In this document: in pieces, positions 6,646 through 9,596 of the stretch
How positions within the stretch are numbered: position 1 is the first letter of the stretch
Layout of the letters: each line of letters starts with the position of its first letter
NCBI GenBank assembly: GCA_023396465.1
Contig: JAEWWF010000155.1
Location: 1 to 9,596 of the forward strand
Direction of reading: 5' to 3'
DNA length: 9,596 bases
Source of the DNA: Pseudomonadota bacterium
GTDB taxonomy: Bacteria; Pseudomonadota; Alphaproteobacteria; Rhodospirillales; Rhodospirillaceae
Notes under the pieces: model-generated
What the model saw: only the letters and a program-made list of their open reading frames with translations
Databases searched by the model: none
What the model was told of the DNA's origin: nothing
Program-made: the position numbers and the translations under genes

Positions 6646-8145
6646 CGTAAACGTCTTCAGCATGTCGCTGACGTGTTCTTCGGTCGTCGTGGCGGTCTCC
6701 ACCTCGTCGACGAAGCGGCCGCGATGCATGAGGACGATGCGGTTGCAGTTCTGCACCAGTTCCAGCACGTCGTCGGAGATCATCACCACCGCCAGCCCGT
6801 GACGCACGGCCAGTTCGCGGATCTTGCGGTGGATTTCGGCCTTGGAACCGACATCGACGCCGACCGTCGGGCCGTTGAGGATCAGCACGCGGGCATCGGT
6901 CAGCAGCCAGCGGGCCAGCACGACACGCTGCTGGTTGCCGCCCGACAGCTCGATCACCGGCTTCTCGCCGGTCGGCGTGGCGATCTGCATGGACTTGATC
7001 ATGCCGCTGGTCATGGTGTCGGCGCGGTCGCGGTCGATCACCAGCCGGGGCGCCAGACGCTCGTAGGACGTCGCCAGCATGTTGCGGTTGATGCTCTGGG
7101 TGAGGAACAGGCCCTCGGTCAGACGGTCCTCCGGCACGTAGGCGATGCCGGCCTCGATGGCGTCGTGGGTGCTGCGCAGGGCGATGGGGGCGCCGTCGAC
7201 GCGGATCTCGCCGCGATAGCCCGGCAGCATGCCGAACAGGGTCAACGCCACCTCGGTGCGGCCGGAGCCGAGCAGGCCGGATAGGCCGACGATTTCGCCG
7301 GGGCGGACACTGAGCGACAGGCCCTCGAAGTGGCCGGGCACGGCGAGGTCGCGGATTTCCAGGCGCGGCGCCGGTTCCGTGCCGGCGGGCGGCGTCCAGA
7401 CGTAGGGCTCGTTGAGGATGTCGCTGCCGGTCATGTGGCGGGTGATGGAGGCCTCGTCGAAGTCCCGGGTCGGTCCCTCGGCGACCATGCGGCCGTTGCG
7501 GATCACCGTCATGCGCTCGCTGATCTCCAGCATCTCGCGCATTTTGTGGCTGACGAACAGGATGGCGATGCCGCGCGACTGGATGTCGTGGACGATGCGG
7601 AACAGCGTCTCGACTTCCTTGCGGGTCAGCGCCGTGGTCGGCTCGTCCATGATGATGAGGCGGGCGTCGGACATCAGCGCCCGGGCGATGGCCACCAGCT
7701 GCTTGCCGGCGGTGGGCAGGCGGCCCACCTCGGCGTCGAGGTCGAGATCGACCTTCAACCGGTCCACCGCCTCGGCGGCGATGGCGCGGGTCTGGCGCCA
7801 GTTCATCAGGCTGCGCTTTTCGCGCAGGTGGACGTTCATGGCCAGGTTTTCGGCCACGGTCAGGTTCCCGAACAACGAGAAGTCCTGGTAGATCACCTGC
7901 ACGCCATGGCCGATGGCCGAAATCGGGGTCAGCCGGCTGACCGGCTTGCCGTCGATGAGGATGGTGCCACCGTCGGGTTGGTAGACGCCCGACATGACCT
8001 TGATGACCGTCGACTTGCCGGAACCGTTCTCGCCGGCGAGACAGTGGATCTCCCCCGCGCGGATGGTCAGGGAGATGTCGTCGAGGGCGACAACGCCGGC
8101 AAATTCCTTGCGGATGTCGCGGAGTTGGATGAAAGCGTCCGACAT
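6643..8145 (-). CDS. Sugar ABC transporter ATPase with two nucleotide-binding domains
   Basis: Cytoplasmic energising subunit of 500 aa (RbsA/MglA type) for the importer formed with the two permeases and the binding protein. NBD1 has Walker A GENGSGKST (38-46), Q-loop Gln87, Walker B IIMDEPT with Asp167 and Glu168, and H-loop His200, but its signature is LPTAG (143-147) instead of an LSxxQ form. NBD2 has GLLGSGRTE (290-298, Arg296 replacing Lys), a canonical LSGGNQQ signature (400-406), Walker B LILNGPT (421-427, where DE has become NG), and no H-loop His (ISDDV, 456-460). One composite ATP site is therefore complete and the other degenerate throughout. Arg in the second Walker A is normal for this family; NG in Walker B and LPTAG are stronger departures, checked in the codons. 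Translation starts after a weak GGCGGG site. No alternative start fits, since an upstream ATG in the leader meets a stop at once. Confidence 0.95.
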   Translation of the reverse strand: MSDAFIQLRDIRKEFAGVVALDDISLTIRAGEIHCLAGENGSGKSTVIKVMSGVYQPDGGTILIDGKPVSRLTPISAIGHGVQVIYQDFSLFGNLTVAENLAMNVHLREKRSLMNWRQTRAIAAEAVDRLKVDLDLDAEVGRLPTAGKQLVAIARALMSDARLIIMDEPTTALTRKEVETLFRIVHDIQSRGIAILFVSHKMREMLEISERMTVIRNGRMVAEGPTRDFDEASITRHMTGSDILNEPYVWTPPAGTEPAPRLEIRDLAVPGHFEGLSLSVRPGEIVGLSGLLGSGRTEVALTLFGMLPGYRGEIRVDGAPIALRSTHDAIEAGIAYVPEDRLTEGLFLTQSINRNMLATSYERLAPRLVIDRDRADTMTSGMIKSMQIATPTGEKPVIELSGGNQQRVVLARWLLTDARVLILNGPTVGVDVGSKAEIHRKIRELAVRHGLAVVMISDDVLELVQNCNRIVLMHRGRFVDEVETATTTEEHVSDMLKTFT

Positions 8146-8184
8146 GATCAGCCCGCCATCTTCAGGGGTTCAGAGCGTGTGCGG

Positions 8185-8231
8185 AAAGAAAAGGGCGCGG
8201 CGGTGGGCCGAAGGGGCCGCCTGCCGCGCCC
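8185..8231 (-). terminator. Intercistronic hairpin with U-rich tail after the binding-protein gene
   Basis: Read on the minus strand, a perfect 9-bp stem GGGCGCGGC/GCCGCGCCC (8223-8231 with 8193-8201) is followed at once by TTTTCTTT (8185-8192). Inside the loop a second GGCC/GGCC stem (8215-8218 with 8206-8209) can form. It begins 11 bases after the binding-protein stop codon and ends about 40 bases before the ATPase start. The form is that of an intrinsic terminator. Within an operon it more likely acts as a partial terminator or mRNA stabiliser, leaving more transcript for the binding protein than for the membrane parts. A flanking 7-bp repeat GAGCGTG/CACGCTC (8238-8244 with 8173-8179) could close an outer stem. 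Confidence 0.7.
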
Positions 8232-8242
8232 GGCAGGCACGC

Positions 8243-9289
8243 TCAGAAGTTGTACTCGTCCATGTTGTCCTTGGTCACGCCGACCCAGCCCTGGCCGTAG
8301 ACCAGGTTGGTCTTGGCGCCTTCCGGCGTCGACAGGTCGGTGTAGCCCGGCAGGCCGAGGTCAAGGCCAGCCTTGATCTGGTCGCCCTGGCCGGTGAGGG
8401 CCATGATCGCCAGCATGTTCATGGCATAGCCGGCGACCGCCGGATCCCAGAACTGGATGTACTGGATGTTGTCCTTGGCGAGGTATTCGCCCGCCACCGA
8501 CACCAGGCCGGTGCCGGCGAAGAACATCTTGCCGTTGAGGCCGCGCTCGGCGATCAGACGCCCGGCGCCGGCCGAGGTCGGCATCGGACCACCGACGATG
8601 CCCTTGAGGTCGGGGTAGGTGGTCAGCACTTCCTTCAGCTTGTTGTAGTCGGTGTTGGCGTCGTCATAGGTCTCCAGGCGGGTGGTGACCTGCTCCATCT
8701 TCGGGAAGTGTTCCTTCTGATAGGCGACGGCGCCGTCGATCCACTCGTTCTGCGACTTGGAGGTCAGGCTGCCGACGGTGGTGACGTACTTGCCTTCACC
8801 GCCCATGTAACCGCCCAGCACTTCCATCAGCTTGGCGCCATAGGCGTGGTTGTCGAAGGCTTCCAGCACGTAGTCGGCGTTCTGGATGTTGGAGGCTTCG
8901 TGGGCGATGACCACGATGCCGCGATCACGCGCCTTCTTCAGCACCGGCTCCACCGCCTCGACCGAGAACGGCACCACCAGGATGGCGTCGACGCCCTGGG
9001 CGATGAGGTTTTCGATCAGCTGCACCTGGGCGGCGGCGTCGGCCTGGCTCGGGCCGACCATCCAGGTGTCGTGGCCGGTGTCGGCGCCGAACTGCTTGAC
9101 GCCGTCGCGCATGCGGTCGAACCAGGCGATGCCGTCCACCTTCACCACCGTCGCGATGCTGAAGGTCTTGCCGGCGGCATCGGTCTTGAAGGTTTCGATC
9201 TTCTCAGGCGTCGGCACCACGTCGGCGGCCAGGGCGGGGGTCGCCAGCATGGCCCCTGCGACCATCAGCGAGGACAGAAGCTTCTTCAT
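8243..9289 (-). CDS. Periplasmic sugar-binding protein of an ABC importer (Peripla_BP_4 / LsrB-RhaS-like)
   Basis: Solute-binding protein of 348 aa that captures the sugar in the periplasm and delivers it to the two permeases. A signal peptide is clear: MKK, a hydrophobic core (4-16), and ALA before Ala22-Asp23, with no lipobox Cys. The mature part has the two-lobed type-I fold: VVKVDGIAWFDRMRDG (48-63), VQLIENLIAQGVDAILVVPFS (89-109), a hinge-side IQFWDPAVAGYAMNMLA (278-294) and the terminal VTKDNMDEYNF (338-348). Overall form and C-terminus resemble LsrB and RhaS. However, residues I recall as AI-2 ligands in LsrB are mostly replaced: the TWDSD region is IAHEAS (128-133), DQNQW is SQNEW (179-183), and the APDAN region is VGGPMP (232-237). 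AI-2 is therefore an unlikely ligand; deoxyribose or another pentose fits the neighbours. A strong AAGGGAG site lies 7 bases before the ATG. Confidence 0.93.
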   Translation of the reverse strand: MKKLLSSLMVAGAMLATPALAADVVPTPEKIETFKTDAAGKTFSIATVVKVDGIAWFDRMRDGVKQFGADTGHDTWMVGPSQADAAAQVQLIENLIAQGVDAILVVPFSVEAVEPVLKKARDRGIVVIAHEASNIQNADYVLEAFDNHAYGAKLMEVLGGYMGGEGKYVTTVGSLTSKSQNEWIDGAVAYQKEHFPKMEQVTTRLETYDDANTDYNKLKEVLTTYPDLKGIVGGPMPTSAGAGRLIAERGLNGKMFFAGTGLVSVAGEYLAKDNIQYIQFWDPAVAGYAMNMLAIMALTGQGDQIKAGLDLGLPGYTDLSTPEGAKTNLVYGQGWVGVTKDNMDEYNF

Positions 9290-9313
9290 GATTGAACTCC
9301 CTTGGAAGACGTC

Positions 9314-9329
9314 CCGCGCCGGGGCGCGG
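9314..9329 (-). repeat. Short GC hairpin in the binding-protein leader
   Basis: CCGCGCC (9314-9320) and GGCGCGG (9323-9329) are perfect inverted repeats separated by two bases, giving a practical stem of six pairs with a four-base loop. It ends 10 bases upstream of the AAGGGAG ribosome-binding site and could protect the 5' end of a processed transcript. It may also be chance in such GC-rich DNA. Confidence 0.35.
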
Positions 9330-9375
9330 TCCCATGAAGTCTCGCGGGGGCCGGATCTTGTGTGGTCCGGTCGGC

Positions 9376-9430
9376 GCGGTTCCGTTGGGGTGAAGGCCGG
9401 CGCGGGGGCCGGTGGCGCGGACGGAACCGC
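9376..9430 (-). repeat. 10-bp inverted repeat downstream of deoC
   Basis: GCGGTTCCGT (9376-9385) and ACGGAACCGC (9421-9430) are exact inverted repeats 35 bases apart, and the spacer can itself fold through GGCC pairs (9395-9398 with 9407-9410). It begins 14 bases after the deoC stop codon. There is no following T-tract. It could be a 3'-end stabiliser or processing hairpin for deoC mRNA, or a protein-binding site. Confidence 0.45.
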
Positions 9431-9444
9431 CGCGCCGCGAGGGC

Positions 9445-9596
9445 TCAGGCGGCGCCGATGATGGCGACGCTGGCGCTGGCGCCGATGCGCGAGGCGCCAG
9501 CCGCGATCATGCGGCGGGCGTCTTCGGTGGTGCGCACCCCGCCGGAGGCCTTGACCCCCATGGCGGGGCCGACGGTGCGGCGCATCAGGGCTATGT
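9445..9596 (-). CDS. deoC: Deoxyribose-phosphate aldolase, C-terminal part only
   Basis: Only the last 49 codons lie in the window; the gene runs off the right edge and the full protein would be roughly 220-260 aa. The enzyme splits 2-deoxy-D-ribose-5-phosphate into glyceraldehyde-3-phosphate and acetaldehyde in the cytoplasm. The visible segment reads MGVKASGGVRT followed by DARRMIAAGASRIGASA. This is the DeoC region carrying the second conserved lysine (Lys201 in E. coli, which tunes the Schiff-base lysine) and the phosphate-binding GGVRT and GASA loops. The Schiff-base lysine itself lies outside. It ends 155 bases before the binding-protein gene on the same strand and is therefore probably the upstream gene of the operon. 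Its presence is the main evidence that the operon handles a deoxypentose. Separate transcription from the binding-protein gene cannot be excluded. Confidence 0.88.
   Translation of the reverse strand, partial: IALMRRTVGPAMGVKASGGVRTTEDARRMIAAGASRIGASASVAIIGAA

Larger units (their letters stand above)
9290..9444 (-). other. Structured spacer between deoC and the binding-protein gene
   Basis: This 155-base spacer is the longest in the operon. It holds the binding-protein ribosome-binding site (9297-9303) and several inverted repeats, described separately. A pair CCGGA/TCCGG (9351-9355 with 9366-9370) adds another possible small stem. I find no convincing sigma-70 promoter and no ORF of note. 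It may contain an mRNA-processing site or an internal promoter, but the sequence alone does not show which. Confidence 0.4.

Noticed and set aside
7994..9295. Long plus-strand reading frames opposite the binding-protein and ATPase genes
   Set aside because: Both minus-strand genes are complete and well conserved. The plus-strand frames cross the intercistronic hairpin and have no coding features.
840..9596. An AI-2 (lsr) quorum-signal uptake operon
   Set aside because: The FGGY kinase has the D-ribulokinase motif rather than LsrK features, the aldolase is a true DeoC, no LsrG is present in the window, and the binding protein lacks the recalled AI-2 contact residues.

Overview
This GC-rich window, with strong Shine-Dalgarno sites and G/C at most third codon positions, looks like chromosomal DNA of an alphaproteobacterium. 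A Rhodospirillales-type host such as Azospirillum or a relative is my guess; that placement rests on base composition and gene style, not on a marker gene. I see no insertion sequence, tRNA, rRNA, CRISPR array or phage gene.

Layout. At the left end, a TonB-type energy transducer (21-800, + strand) is probably the last gene of a unit entering from outside the window. It converges on a long minus-strand operon that fills the rest (840-9596). In the direction of transcription the operon runs: the end of deoC (deoxyribose-phosphate aldolase, cut by the window edge), a periplasmic sugar-binding protein, a tandem-NBD ABC ATPase, two RbsC-like permeases, a DUF4432/aldose-1-epimerase-like protein, a PfkB kinase closely resembling deoxyribokinase DeoK, and an FGGY kinase carrying the TCSLV signature of D-ribulokinases. 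From the ATPase onward the gaps are 12 to 59 bases, and two ribosome-binding sites overlap the preceding stop codon.

How the genes fit together. The simplest reading is a 2-deoxy-D-ribose (or deoxynucleoside-derived sugar) utilisation operon. The binding protein and ABC importer bring the sugar in, the mutarotase-like protein equilibrates its anomers, DeoK phosphorylates it at C5, and DeoC splits deoxyribose-5-phosphate into glyceraldehyde-3-phosphate and acetaldehyde. This matches the enterobacterial deoK/mutarotase logic, but with an ABC importer in place of a single-protein permease. The D-ribulokinase is not needed for that route, so the operon may serve a second pentose, or the true substrate may differ from deoxyribose.

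Most notable points: (1) the pairing of a D-ribulokinase with a deoxyribokinase/DeoC module; (2) an ABC ATPase whose second composite ATP site has lost its Walker A lysine, Walker B Asp and Glu, H-loop His and the partner signature motif, while the first site is intact; (3) a strong hairpin with a U-rich tail just after the binding-protein gene, followed by a weak ribosome-binding site for the ATPase, which would set a high ratio of binding protein to transporter. These are families I recognise in a less familiar combination. I do not see a wholly new system.
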